From an uncultured Verrucomicrobiales bacterium (lineage in GTDB: Bacteria > Verrucomicrobiota > Verrucomicrobiia > Verrucomicrobiales > Akkermansiaceae): a stretch of 37,986 bases of DNA. The notes below the pieces were generated by a model. It was not told the DNA's origin. It was given only the letters and a program-made list of their open reading frames with translations, and made no database searches. Where the stretch lies: the NCBI GenBank assembly GCA_937916505.1, contig CALFSW010000354.1, forward strand, positions 1 through 37,986, in the 5' to 3' direction. Positions 7,241 to 16,178 of this stretch are shown here, piece by piece. The position numbers and the translations under genes are program-made. How positions within the stretch are numbered: the stretch's first letter is position 1; each line of letters opens with the position of its first letter.

Positions 7241-9811
7241 ATGAAATCATTCATTCTGCGGGCTCTCACGCGCCTCTTTTCATTCTGCCTTGTCAGCCAG
7301 GTCATCGCCCAAATTCCGGCAGGCTACAAAGTCGAAACCGTCGCCCTTCCCAAAGGTGCGGTCACCGTTCTCGGACTCTGCCACAAACCGGACGGCACCC
7401 TCGCAATCGTTTCCTGGGAAGGGGAAGTCTGGGAATACCAAGACAAGACCTGGACTCGCTTCGCGGAAAACCTGATGGAGCCCAACGGCATCTATTACGA
7501 CAAAAAAGAGGAGGCTTATTACGTCGCGCAAAAGCCGGAGCTCACCCGTCTTGTCGACACCAACAAAGACGGTGTCTGCGATCGCTACGAGTGTGTCACC
7601 GATGCCTTCGGGGTCTCCGGCGAATACCATGAGTATCACTATGGGCCGGTCGTCGATTCCCTCGGTCGCAAGTATGCCTCGCTCAACCTGGGTGCGCGCG
7701 GGGACTTCACCGTGCCCGACGGAAAGCCCAAGGGCAATGGCGGCGGTAACATGTCTTATAATGCGCCGTGGCGGGGGTGGGTTTATCGTTCCGATCGACC
7801 GGGGCACTTCCAGCCTTTGGCGAATGGCTTCCGCTCCCCCTGCGGGATTGGCATGAGCCCGCAAGATGAGCTCTTTATCACCGACAACCAGGGCGACTGG
7901 GTCGCGGATTGTTGTCTCTATCATGTCCGCGAAGGCAACTTTTACGGACACCCCGCCTCCCTTCCGGCGCGGCCCGATTTTACGAAGGAGAAAGTCCTGA
8001 GCCTCACCGCCGAAGATTTCGACAAGCTCCGCACCCCTCCCGCGGTCTGGTTCCCTCGCGAGATCATTGCCAACACCCCGGGCAGCCCGGTTTGGGACAC
8101 CACCGGCGGGAAATTTGGCCCCTTTCAGAACCAGATCTTCATCGGCGACCAGCGCCAGTCGAACTACTTCCGCTGCGGTGTCGAAAAGGTCAACGGCGAC
8201 TACCAGGGGTGGTGCGTCGATTTCCTCCGCGGCCTCGAGTCGGGCCCTGTCAAAATGTCCTTCGATCCGCAGGGACGCCTCTGGTCCGCCCAGGTCGGGC
8301 GCGGCTGGTTTAGTGTCGGCGGCAAACGCACTGCCCTGCAATATGCGGAATGGGACGGCAAAACGGCCCCCTTCGCGATCCATTCGGCGACCCTCACCAA
8401 GACGGGGTTTGAAGTCACCTTCACCCAACCCCTCGGCCGGGAAGTCCTCCCAACGGTGAAGTCCTGGCACTATCACTACTACAGTACCTATGGCTCGCCG
8501 CCGGTGGATGAGACAACGCTGGCAGTCAGCAATCTCACCCTTTCCAAAGATCGCAAAACGGTGACCTTCGACGTCCCCCTGACCGAGGGGAAAGTCTATG
8601 CCCTGCAATTTCCCGGGCAGACAAATGCCAAGGCCGATCCGCTTGATTTTGACTCCATCTATTACACCGCCAACCAGCTGCGGCCCGCGAGGGAACCCAA
8701 ACCCGGACGCAACGTCGGGTGGGACATCACCGGATCCGGCTGGATTCGCAATGACAAGGGCCGTCCCGCCCCGCCGGTCGTCACGCCTTTCCCCACGGGC
8801 GACTGTGACCTGCCCGTTCCCAAAGCCGCCACCGTTCTCGACGCCCGCCAGTGGAGCAATTCCGGTTGGCCCCTCGACGAGGAAGGGGTGATGACCCGCG
8901 GCAAAGGAAACAACGCCACCAGGGAAGCCTACGGAAACGCCCGCATTCACCTGGAATTCCGCCTAACGCCCTCCGACGATCCCGCGTGGACCGGCCAACT
9001 TTACGGGAACTCCGGGGTCTTCCTCATGTCAGGCTACGAACTTCAGATCGTCAACAGCTACGAGAACCCGACCTTCGCCGACGGCACCTGTGGATCCATC
9101 TACGGGCAGCACCCTCCGCGGGTGAACGCGAGCCGCCCGCCCGGGCAATGGCAATCCTATGACATTCTCATGAAGGCCCCCGAATTCGCGGACGACGGAT
9201 CCGTCACCGAACCTCTGCGGGCGACGATCTTCCACAACGACGTTCTCATTCACGACGACATCTGGATCTACGGCGAGGTGGGGAAACCATACCGGCGCCA
9301 CGGGAAACGCCCGCTCATGCTTCAGGATCACAAGGGCACCGAAGTTTCCTTCCGCAATCTCTGGATCGTTCCCGACATCGATTACGACAAATCCCTCGCC
9401 GCCTTCCGCCACAACTTCGGGAACTCGCCCAGTCACTTTGTTGAGACGATCCCCGAAGCGCCCCCCATCACGATTCTTAATCCGGGGATGGTCCGGGAGA
9501 TGGACCAGGACGCCAATCGCACGATCACCAGGGATGAGTTCGTTGCCTACCGTGCCGCGCGGTTTGATCCGTCGGACAAGAATGAGAACGGGTTCCTCGA
9601 GGCCGCTGAATTTCCCCATCCTGTCGCTTTCAAAGGCGGCGACAAAAATCACGACGGCAAGCTCACCCGCGAAGAACATCTCAATATCTTCCGGGGACAG
9701 TTTCCGAATGTCGATGTGAACGGCGATGGCGTCATCACTGCCGCTGACAAAAAGAAGAATCGTAAAAAGCCCGCCAAGCCCCGCCCGGGAAAGATCCCAA
9801 CACGGGAGTGA
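7241..9811 (+). CDS. Secreted dehydrogenase-like propeller fused to DUF1080 (3-keto-disaccharide hydrolase) and EF-hands
   Basis: An 856-residue exported protein with a signal peptide ending near residue 23 (VIAQ). Residues about 24-370 form a beta-propeller like the glucose/sorbosone dehydrogenase and membrane-bound dehydrogenase proteins of PVC bacteria (for example NGFRSPCGIGMSPQDELFITDN). A beta-rich linker spans about 375-465. Residues about 527-717 match DUF1080, now called 3-keto-disaccharide hydrolase (NSGVFLMSGYELQIVNSYEN; GQWQSYDI). The tail, about 750-843, has four EF-hand-like calcium loops: DQDANRTITRDE, DKNENGFLEAAE, DKNHDGKLTREE and DVNGDGVITAAD. The C-terminus is basic. There is no CxxCH, so electrons would need an outside acceptor, plausibly the cytochrome encoded just upstream. 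Oxidising a sugar and cleaving the resulting 3-keto glycoside in one protein is a hypothesis from the domain pairing. Confidence 0.9.
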   Translation: MKSFILRALTRLFSFCLVSQVIAQIPAGYKVETVALPKGAVTVLGLCHKPDGTLAIVSWEGEVWEYQDKTWTRFAENLMEPNGIYYDKKEEAYYVAQKPELTRLVDTNKDGVCDRYECVTDAFGVSGEYHEYHYGPVVDSLGRKYASLNLGARGDFTVPDGKPKGNGGGNMSYNAPWRGWVYRSDRPGHFQPLANGFRSPCGIGMSPQDELFITDNQGDWVADCCLYHVREGNFYGHPASLPARPDFTKEKVLSLTAEDFDKLRTPPAVWFPREIIANTPGSPVWDTTGGKFGPFQNQIFIGDQRQSNYFRCGVEKVNGDYQGWCVDFLRGLESGPVKMSFDPQGRLWSAQVGRGWFSVGGKRTALQYAEWDGKTAPFAIHSATLTKTGFEVTFTQPLGREVLPTVKSWHYHYYSTYGSPPVDETTLAVSNLTLSKDRKTVTFDVPLTEGKVYALQFPGQTNAKADPLDFDSIYYTANQLRPAREPKPGRNVGWDITGSGWIRNDKGRPAPPVVTPFPTGDCDLPVPKAATVLDARQWSNSGWPLDEEGVMTRGKGNNATREAYGNARIHLEFRLTPSDDPAWTGQLYGNSGVFLMSGYELQIVNSYENPTFADGTCGSIYGQHPPRVNASRPPGQWQSYDILMKAPEFADDGSVTEPLRATIFHNDVLIHDDIWIYGEVGKPYRRHGKRPLMLQDHKGTEVSFRNLWIVPDIDYDKSLAAFRHNFGNSPSHFVETIPEAPPITILNPGMVREMDQDANRTITRDEFVAYRAARFDPSDKNENGFLEAAEFPHPVAFKGGDKNHDGKLTREEHLNIFRGQFPNVDVNGDGVITAADKKKNRKKPAKPRPGKIPTRE

Positions 9812-9845
9812 GAGAGGCCCTTCTTTATCACCCCCATCCGGAACC

Positions 9846-11675
9846 ATGAAACGATTATTAACCGCCCTATCCATCGGCCTGACAATGGCCTCCCTGCCCG
9901 TTGCGGCGGAAGCCCGGGAAACCTTCACCCCTTATCGCGCCGACGAAGTTCCCCGAACGGCGACCGACCTCTGGAAGGACTACGACGCGCGAAAAGAACC
10001 GTTGAACATTCAGGTCGTCCGGGAATGGAAATCGGACGGAGTGGTCACGCGCTACCTCACTTTCACGGTCGGCACCTTCAAGGGGGCCGAGGCTCGGATC
10101 GCCGCTTACTATTCCTTCCCTGACAATGGCAAGAGGAACGCGGCTTTTGTCTGGAGCCACGGCGGCGGCCAGCGTGCCGAAAAAAATCGTGGCATCTATT
10201 TTGCCAGGCAGGGCTTCGCCACCATCGATATCAACTGGCTTGGCCGACCGTTGGAGGACGGCATCGCGGTGAACACCGATTGGGGAAAAGTCGATCCGAC
10301 GCAGGGCCCGCGATTTTACGCCAAAGCATTGCGGAAAGGCTGGAAGCGGAATCTTCAACCCGATGAATACTCACTTGATCCTGTCGCCAGTCCGCGCAAT
10401 GCCAACTGGTTTCTACTCACCGTTGCCGCGAGGCGGGCCCTGACCTTTCTCGAGCAACAGCCGGAGGTGGATCCCGACCGCCTCGGATTCTCAGGCTTCT
10501 CCATGGGAGGGATGATCACCTCGCTGACCGCAATCGATGCCCGGCTCAAGGCGGTCGTGCCCTTTGTTGGCGGCACCGGATTCAAGTCTGTTGATTTCCC
10601 GGGAGGCATCACCGGCAGCAGCATCCGGGCACATTTTCAGGACCTCGATCTCTATCAAAATACCATCGACTCCAGTGCTTACTGGCCGCTGGTGAAGTGC
10701 CCGGTCTTGTTTCTCAGCTCCAGCAATGACTTTCATTCGACCTTTGAGAGGATCTATCAGTCGATGGCCTTGCTGAAGCACCGGAATTGGCGGGTCAGCA
10801 CCAATATTCATCAGAATCACGGTCCGGGGCCCGAGCAATGGGTCTTGCTGAACAAATGGTTTGAGCAACATCTCAAGGGAATCGAGCAGAATATCCCGGT
10901 GACCCCGCCTTCCACTTTCAAGGTCGAAGGCAGGATCGCTCGATTCATCGTCACCCCCGGGGACCAGGACCGCTTGATTGCGACGGAGATCTATTTCAGC
11001 TACGATCCCAATTCGAGAACCCGTTTCTGGAACCGCGCGGATGCGCTAAAATCGGGATCTTCATGGGAGGTGTCATTGCCTGTTCACGACAAGCTTCCGC
11101 TCTACGTCTACGCCGGTTGTCGCTACCAATTGCCGGCCAAGGTGGTCCTGGAAAGGGGAGAGGCTTCGAGCTTCATGCTGAATTCGCAGGAGCATTCGAT
11201 CGTCCCGGAGAACATCGATCTCCGGCTCTTGAGCAAGGTGGAGAAAAGCCGCACGGTCTTTGAGGATTTCAAAAACGGAACCCGGGACTGGTCGTCGAGA
11301 GATGGGCGGACGATCAAAACCTACAAGTTTCAAAGTCCCGATCTGGATGTCTCGAACGACAAAAAACTTCGGCTGACAATTGATCCGAAAGGGAGGGCTC
11401 TCTCCTTGCGCTTGAATACGGAAAGCAAGTTCCTGAGCCGGGAAAATAACCAAGGGAGTTTCACTGTTGCGAGGAAAGTGGAGGGCGATGGCCTCCGGGA
11501 GATTTTGATCGGCAGGGAGGATTTTAAAGGGGCAAAGGGAAAAACGCTCGAGTGGTCAAAGATCGCAACCTTCGAGGTGACGCTCTTCGATGTGGTCACC
11601 AAATCCAAGCTGGTCCTCGTTTCAGGGGAGGGGGCCGGGATTTTGAAAGGCATCGAGTTGGTCAAGGCGCCATGA
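9846..11675 (+). CDS. Secreted alpha/beta hydrolase (acetylxylan esterase / dienelactone hydrolase-like)
   Basis: The product is about 609 residues from the ATG at 9846 (MKRLLTALSIGLTMASLPVAA), which gives a signal peptide. The frame extends back to 9726 inside the previous gene, but that part is a shadow. The alpha/beta-hydrolase core covers about residues 60-350. It has the nucleophile elbow GFSMGG with Ser219, acid Asp295 in SSSNDFHS, and His325 in QNHGPGP. VWSHGGGQ near residue 105 is a likely oxyanion-hole region. The remaining 260 residues are beta-rich and probably hold one or two accessory domains (one around 350-450, another at 480-609 resembling a carbohydrate-binding sandwich). It starts 34 bases after the DUF1080 gene and probably shares its transcript. 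Deacetylation of a polysaccharide before or after 3-keto cleavage would fit, but the substrate is unknown. Confidence 0.85.
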   Translation: MKRLLTALSIGLTMASLPVAAEARETFTPYRADEVPRTATDLWKDYDARKEPLNIQVVREWKSDGVVTRYLTFTVGTFKGAEARIAAYYSFPDNGKRNAAFVWSHGGGQRAEKNRGIYFARQGFATIDINWLGRPLEDGIAVNTDWGKVDPTQGPRFYAKALRKGWKRNLQPDEYSLDPVASPRNANWFLLTVAARRALTFLEQQPEVDPDRLGFSGFSMGGMITSLTAIDARLKAVVPFVGGTGFKSVDFPGGITGSSIRAHFQDLDLYQNTIDSSAYWPLVKCPVLFLSSSNDFHSTFERIYQSMALLKHRNWRVSTNIHQNHGPGPEQWVLLNKWFEQHLKGIEQNIPVTPPSTFKVEGRIARFIVTPGDQDRLIATEIYFSYDPNSRTRFWNRADALKSGSSWEVSLPVHDKLPLYVYAGCRYQLPAKVVLERGEASSFMLNSQEHSIVPENIDLRLLSKVEKSRTVFEDFKNGTRDWSSRDGRTIKTYKFQSPDLDVSNDKKLRLTIDPKGRALSLRLNTESKFLSRENNQGSFTVARKVEGDGLREILIGREDFKGAKGKTLEWSKIATFEVTLFDVVTKSKLVLVSGEGAGILKGIELVKAP

Positions 11676-11757
11676 ATTGCAAGATTCGATGGTCCCGCCG
11701 GGATGAAGATCTTTCGGCGGCTTGACGCACAGGCTCAATCGCTATCAAGTGGATGCC

Positions 11758-12348
11758 GTGAATCCCCACCGTGGCCCTCTCCGCTGTCTCGTCATCCTCG
11801 CCGCGGTTTGGCTTTGGGGTGCGATCAATCCTCTCTACCGGGACCTCTGGTTCTGCGAGAACTTGCTCGTCCTCGCGGTGTTGATCGCCATTTTGGCAAC
11901 CTACAGGCGCTTCCGCTTCTCCACGCTTTCTTATGCCCTCATCACGGCGTTTCTCGTGTTGCACCTGATCGGCGCGCATTTCGGTTACAACGAGGTGCCG
12001 CCCTTTGATCGCTACGAACAGTGGGGTTGGACACGAAATCCCTACGACCGAATCGTGCATTTCTCATTCGGATTTCTGGTGGTGTGGCCTTTTCGGGAAT
12101 CGCTCCTCCGGCTCGCCCGGACGGGACCACGATGGTCGAACGCCCTCTCCCTTGCCACCGTGATGGCGTGCAGTGCGCTCTATGAGTTGTTCGAATGGGG
12201 CTTCGTTGTCCTCATGTATCCGGGCATGGGGCCGATGTTTCTGGGCGCGCAAGGAGATCCCTGGGATGCTCACGCAGATATGGCGTTGGCGGCGCTCGGA
12301 GGCACCCTGGCTCTGATCGGAGCGAGCCGATTTGTCAGGTCCCAATGA
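11758..12348 (+). CDS. yjdF: DUF2238 / YjdF-family inner-membrane protein
   Basis: The product is about 196 residues if it starts at the GTG at 11758 (MNPHRGPLRCLV), which matches the usual family length; a TTG at 11722 and a GTG at 11749 are also in frame. It has five to six transmembrane helices. Family hallmarks are INPLYRDLWFCENL, ATYRRF, the YDRIVHFSFGF motif, and a final DPWDAHADMALAALGGTLAL. E. coli YjdF has the same layout; its function is not established. It lies downstream of the hydrolase gene and converges on the PhoD-like gene. There is no clear Shine-Dalgarno sequence for any of the possible starts. Confidence 0.8.
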   Translation: MNPHRGPLRCLVILAAVWLWGAINPLYRDLWFCENLLVLAVLIAILATYRRFRFSTLSYALITAFLVLHLIGAHFGYNEVPPFDRYEQWGWTRNPYDRIVHFSFGFLVVWPFRESLLRLARTGPRWSNALSLATVMACSALYELFEWGFVVLMYPGMGPMFLGAQGDPWDAHADMALAALGGTLALIGASRFVRSQ

Positions 12349-12446
12349 GAATCACCAACTTGCCTTGCTCTCAGCGACGGCCCCTTTTCAGCGCGAAATT
12401 TCAGACGAGCAATCGCCGGGATGAAAAGGTCGGGCGGGAGGCCGGC

Positions 12447-14480
12447 TCATCTGTTTTTACGGAGCCGCGTCGGCGGGTGGGCTTTGCCACCGTTGTAGAG
12501 TTCCAGCGCATCCGCCGCGGAGAGGACGGTCTGCCAGATGGCAACTTCGTCGATCAGGCCGTCGAAATTTCGACCGGTGCCGGCGCGGTGTCCGCCGATG
12601 ATCAGGCCTCCGAACTCGGCCGCCGGGCCGGGCGGGTTGAGTTTGTGGGAGCCTGCCGGTTTCCCGTTCAGAAAGAGCTGCAGCTGTTCGGAATCGAAAG
12701 TAACGGTCAAGTGTGACCATTGGTTCTCGAGTTGCGCACGCGGGTGGGCGGTCTGGAATGGGCCATGCACGGCGGGCGTCGGCGCGGCCTCGGGTTTGGA
12801 CGCCGGTTTGAGGGTCTGCGAGTGCAGCCGGATGGCAACTTTCTGCGGATCATCCGCTTGGCTGAGTTCGAGCGAGAGGTGATAGGCCGCCTTGGCATCG
12901 GGCTTACCCTCGGCGGTGGATTCGAGGATGAAATGGCGTTCCTTGCTGCCATGGGCGGGCAGCGAACCCGGTTTGATCCAGCAGGAAATCGAATGACCGG
13001 CGGAGTTGTCGTCGAGGAAACTACGCGGGATGTTGACGAACTGTTGTTGCTCGCGATTCAGCTGCAAAGCCCCGCCGCGGATGCCACCATCGCGGGCGAT
13101 GCCGGCGCCATTGTGTGCGCTCGCGTCGAGTCGTCCGCCGAGCGGGGAGGCGTTTGCGAAATCGCTGTCGAATGGCCAGTAGGCCCGCAGCAGGTCCGGT
13201 GTCGCAGGTGGAACCAGCTCGGAATGCCTGATCACGACGGTCTTGTTCACCTTGCCCCCCGGTTGACGAAAGCGGACGGTGAGGGTCGGATCCTCAAGCG
13301 TGGGGTCGACCTCGAGAGTGAGAAATTGTTGTCCCTCGACGAGCGACCACTCGAGAGAAGGGTGGTAGACGTTCAGCGACGGGATGATGCGCTTGTGTCC
13401 GGGCGACATGATGAAGTCGTGCAAGTCGTAGCCGACGCGCCCGGGGTGGAGCAGGTGGCGGGAGACGTGGATATCGCCGCCGTGCAGGATGACGCCCTCG
13501 ATGCGCTCGCGCCGGATGAAATCGAGGAGCGCGTCGCGCTCGTACCAATAGGTGAACATGTCGTCGGTTTCGGAGTTCTTCTTGTCCTGCCAGATTGCGC
13601 CCATCGAGAGCACCTTGAACGGGGCCTTGGACTCCTTGAGCGATTTCAGAATCCACGCCCACTGGTCCTTGCCGAAGCACGAGGGCTCTCCTGGTGAAAT
13701 GGGGGACGGTTCGGACTGTGAGAACCAGCGCGGGTCGAGGTGGAAGATCTCGATCGCGCCGTGATCCGTCTTGTGGTAGACGCCTTCGCGGCCGTTTCCG
13801 TAGCTCCGGTGGGAGCGGTATTCGACGAAGGCCTTGCGGGTCGCGGCCTTGCCATCCTGCAAGTTCCTGCCGTTGCCATTGTTGAGCCCGAAGTCGTGGT
13901 CGTCCCAGATTCCGACGACCGAGGTGCGGCGGGCCAAGCTGGCCAGCGGCGCTTCATTGAGGAGGGCGCGGTGTTTGCGGCGCACGTCCTCGAGCTTGGC
14001 CGTATCGATGTAGGGGGTGTCGCCGGAGAGGCAGAGCAGGTCGGGCGAGAGTCTGCCAATCTCCTCCCACACCGGCGCGGTATCATCCTTGCTCACGCAG
14101 GAGATCATGACCGCCGTCACCTTGCTCTTGCGCGAGGCATCGACCGTTGTGAATTTCAGATCATCTCCGGCGGCGATGAGTTTCGGCTCGCCCGACGGGG
14201 ACCGTTCGGTGATTTGGTAGCGATAGCGGGTGCCACTCTCAAGTTGAGTGACATGGAATCTCGCCACGAAGTCATTGGCCGCGACACTCTTCGCGTCGAC
14301 GCTTGTCACGATCTTTCCGGCTTCGGAGAGCACCGAGAGGCGCAGATCCAGCTCGGATTCACCGGGCCGGAAGAGGAAATAGGCATCGTTCGAACCAACG
14401 CTGCCAAGGCACGGGCCGACAGTTTCGGCCAGCCCAAGTGAGGTGCACCAGAGAGTCAGGCACAGGAGTAATGTCTTCAT
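12447..14480 (-). CDS. PhoD-like alkaline phosphatase/phosphodiesterase with C-terminal LamG domain
   Basis: A 677-residue exported protein with a signal peptide ending near residue 18 (SLGLAE). Residues about 20-115 form the beta-sandwich PhoD N-domain. The metallophosphatase core follows: SGDTPYIDT with Asp154, WDDHDFGLNN with metal ligands around 193-196, and GGDIHVSRH near residue 335. PhoD enzymes release phosphate from phosphomono- or diesters, including teichoic acids in Bacillus. The last 240 residues (about 435-670) are a LamG/concanavalin-like sandwich (LRAYWPFDSDF, HSISCWIKPGS, FDGLIDEVAIW), which probably binds glycans or localises the enzyme. This tail is absent from B. subtilis PhoD. 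The gene stands alone: it converges on the yjdF-like gene and is 240 bases from the next minus-strand gene upstream. Confidence 0.9.
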   Translation of the reverse strand: MKTLLLCLTLWCTSLGLAETVGPCLGSVGSNDAYFLFRPGESELDLRLSVLSEAGKIVTSVDAKSVAANDFVARFHVTQLESGTRYRYQITERSPSGEPKLIAAGDDLKFTTVDASRKSKVTAVMISCVSKDDTAPVWEEIGRLSPDLLCLSGDTPYIDTAKLEDVRRKHRALLNEAPLASLARRTSVVGIWDDHDFGLNNGNGRNLQDGKAATRKAFVEYRSHRSYGNGREGVYHKTDHGAIEIFHLDPRWFSQSEPSPISPGEPSCFGKDQWAWILKSLKESKAPFKVLSMGAIWQDKKNSETDDMFTYWYERDALLDFIRRERIEGVILHGGDIHVSRHLLHPGRVGYDLHDFIMSPGHKRIIPSLNVYHPSLEWSLVEGQQFLTLEVDPTLEDPTLTVRFRQPGGKVNKTVVIRHSELVPPATPDLLRAYWPFDSDFANASPLGGRLDASAHNGAGIARDGGIRGGALQLNREQQQFVNIPRSFLDDNSAGHSISCWIKPGSLPAHGSKERHFILESTAEGKPDAKAAYHLSLELSQADDPQKVAIRLHSQTLKPASKPEAAPTPAVHGPFQTAHPRAQLENQWSHLTVTFDSEQLQLFLNGKPAGSHKLNPPGPAAEFGGLIIGGHRAGTGRNFDGLIDEVAIWQTVLSAADALELYNGGKAHPPTRLRKNR

Positions 14481-14571
14481 GGAATTGTTGTAATAGCAGT
14501 GATCGATCTGACCGCAGGCACCCGAAACCTTTCTTCAAGGAATTTTCGGAGAGTGCCGTTTCTGTCGACAA

Positions 14572-14585
14572 CTCCAAACTTGGAG
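14572..14585. repeat. Short palindrome upstream of the PhoD-like gene
   Basis: CTCCAA (14572-14577), two bases, TTGGAG (14580-14585). It lies about 90 bases upstream of the start at 14480, in the 243-base space between the DUF1552 gene and the phosphatase gene. It could be an operator half-site pair or chance. I see nothing else clear in this intergenic space. Confidence 0.25.
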
Positions 14586-14723
14586 CGACCACCGAACCAA
14601 GTTAGAGAATGAAGGAAACCTTGGCTAGATGATTTGCCCCCTCTATCCGCGCCTGACAGGCCACGGAAGTGGGCCGGCGCGGAGCAGAGGCAGGTTTTGA
14701 GTGTGGTCATGCCCCGGTTTTTC

Positions 14724-16157
14724 CTAGCCCACCATCAGCTCTCCCAAAGGACCGCTGAGATCGAGATCCTTGAGGTTGGCATCCAGTTGTCCGAAGGTTT
14801 CCGGAGTCTCCATTCCCGCGGCCTGCATGAAGGACAGGTAGAGATTGGCAATGGTGCGGTGACCTTCCTCCTGATATTTGGGATACTCGAGGTAACGGCC
14901 CATTTTTAGTTGCTTGGCCATGCCGCCAACCAGCACAAACGGCCAATCGGCTTGCCCGCCATGGTGGTCGCCTCCGTTGCAGGACATGTAGACGATGAGG
15001 GTGTTGTCGAGCATCGTGCCGTTGCCTTCCGGGACACGATCGAGCTTGTCGGCCATGTCGGCAATGTGCTTCAGGTGCAGTTTTTCGATCTCCATCCGGC
15101 AACGCAATCCGTCCCATCCGTTTGAGGAGATCCCGGGGTCGTTGTGCCCAAGGGCGTGAACATGTTTTTGGATCCCAAGCTCCTTGTAAGTCACGCCCAA
15201 GGTGTCCATGCGCAAGGTGAGGACGTTGGTCATGCCGGCGATCAATGCCGCACTCCCGATTTCAAAGTGCGAGGCAATCCGGTCCGAAGGGGACCGGCTG
15301 TCGTAGCGGTCGGTCAACGGGGGCGCGAGCTTCCTGATTTTTCCAGCCAGCTTGGCTTTCTCCCGCTCGATCCTCTGCAAGGATTCGAAGGAGTCGGTGT
15401 AGACCGCGAAGCGATCCTTATCTTCGGAGGTCAGCTGTTTCTCGATTCTTCGGGCGTCGTCCTTCAGGAAGTCCATCATGCTGCCGTTGAGGGCCAGTTT
15501 TCGCGCGAGCTCTTCCGGCGTGTCCACGGCAGCACCAAATAACTCGAGGTAGGCCTTTCGGGGCGAGGCCTGATAGGCCACGGGCATGCCACCCTTGTAG
15601 GCCGAGAGGTTGGGGTAGCAATAGCTGTCGTCGGGTTTCCCGCCCGCTTCCAGCAGGCCACCCTTTAATGCCATGCCATACATCGGGTAGGGGCCGGCGG
15701 AGAGGTGTTGCCCGAGGAGACAATCGATCGAAGGGGCGATGGCAAACCGTTCGGAAAAATGGCAGGAGAGGGCCCCGAAGCCCGAAGTGTGATTGCCGCG
15801 AAAGGTGTCGCCCGACAAACTCTGAATGATCGTCATGCGATCCTTGAACCGTTCCAGGGCGGCCAGCTTTTCCGGGAGCTTGTGGTCTTTCAGGGAGACG
15901 TTGATGGCTTCGCCCGGTTTGCGACCTCTGTTCCCGAGTTTTTCTCCGTCGGCACCAAGGAAGTGGTTTTCGATTCCCCCGGGAACGAGGTTGAATTTCT
16001 CGACTCCTGATGATTTCACCACGAAAACGAATCGCTTTGGAAGCCCCTCTTCCTTTCCGGCAGCGTGCGCCTGGAGTGAGCGTAAAAAGGGAGCCATCGC
16101 CATCGAGGCCCCGCCCATGGAGAGGCTCTTAATTGCACGTCGTCTTGTTTGTGTCAT
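14724..16157 (-). CDS. DUF1552 secreted protein (pair 1)
   Basis: A 477-residue protein. The N-terminus MTQTRRRAIKSLSMGGASMA, followed by a hydrophobic stretch to LQAHAAG, looks like a Tat signal (twin arginines, then AHA). The body matches DUF1552, a PVC and proteobacterial family related to DUF1501 and the alkaline phosphatase-like superfamily. Landmarks are KRFVFVVKSSG, the NHTSGFGALSC region, PSIDCLLGQHLS, KHVHALGHND, and a late DNTLIVYMSCNGGDHHGGQADW segment with clustered Asp and His that could bind metal. It starts 21 bases after the stop of the DUF1592-type gene, so the two are probably co-transcribed. Function is unknown for the whole family. Export through Tat suggests folding, perhaps with a cofactor, in the cytoplasm. 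Confidence 0.9.
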   Translation of the reverse strand: MTQTRRRAIKSLSMGGASMAMAPFLRSLQAHAAGKEEGLPKRFVFVVKSSGVEKFNLVPGGIENHFLGADGEKLGNRGRKPGEAINVSLKDHKLPEKLAALERFKDRMTIIQSLSGDTFRGNHTSGFGALSCHFSERFAIAPSIDCLLGQHLSAGPYPMYGMALKGGLLEAGGKPDDSYCYPNLSAYKGGMPVAYQASPRKAYLELFGAAVDTPEELARKLALNGSMMDFLKDDARRIEKQLTSEDKDRFAVYTDSFESLQRIEREKAKLAGKIRKLAPPLTDRYDSRSPSDRIASHFEIGSAALIAGMTNVLTLRMDTLGVTYKELGIQKHVHALGHNDPGISSNGWDGLRCRMEIEKLHLKHIADMADKLDRVPEGNGTMLDNTLIVYMSCNGGDHHGGQADWPFVLVGGMAKQLKMGRYLEYPKYQEEGHRTIANLYLSFMQAAGMETPETFGQLDANLKDLDLSGPLGELMVG

Positions 16158-16178
16158 TGGTCTGAATCCGGGTGGTCG

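Noticed and set aside
7280-8950. Long antisense frame of 556 codons on the minus strand
   Set aside because: It lies wholly inside the propeller/DUF1080 gene and has the Gly/Val/Arg-rich composition of a GC-rich shadow; the sense frame has recognisable domains and a signal peptide.
9490-9770. Dockerin domain at the end of the DUF1080 fusion
   Set aside because: There are four EF-hand loops with spacing unlike the paired 22-residue dockerin repeat, and no cohesin or scaffoldin is seen in the window.
12720-13697. Antisense frame of 325 codons on the plus strand
   Set aside because: Shadow of the PhoD-like gene; no motif or signal of its own.
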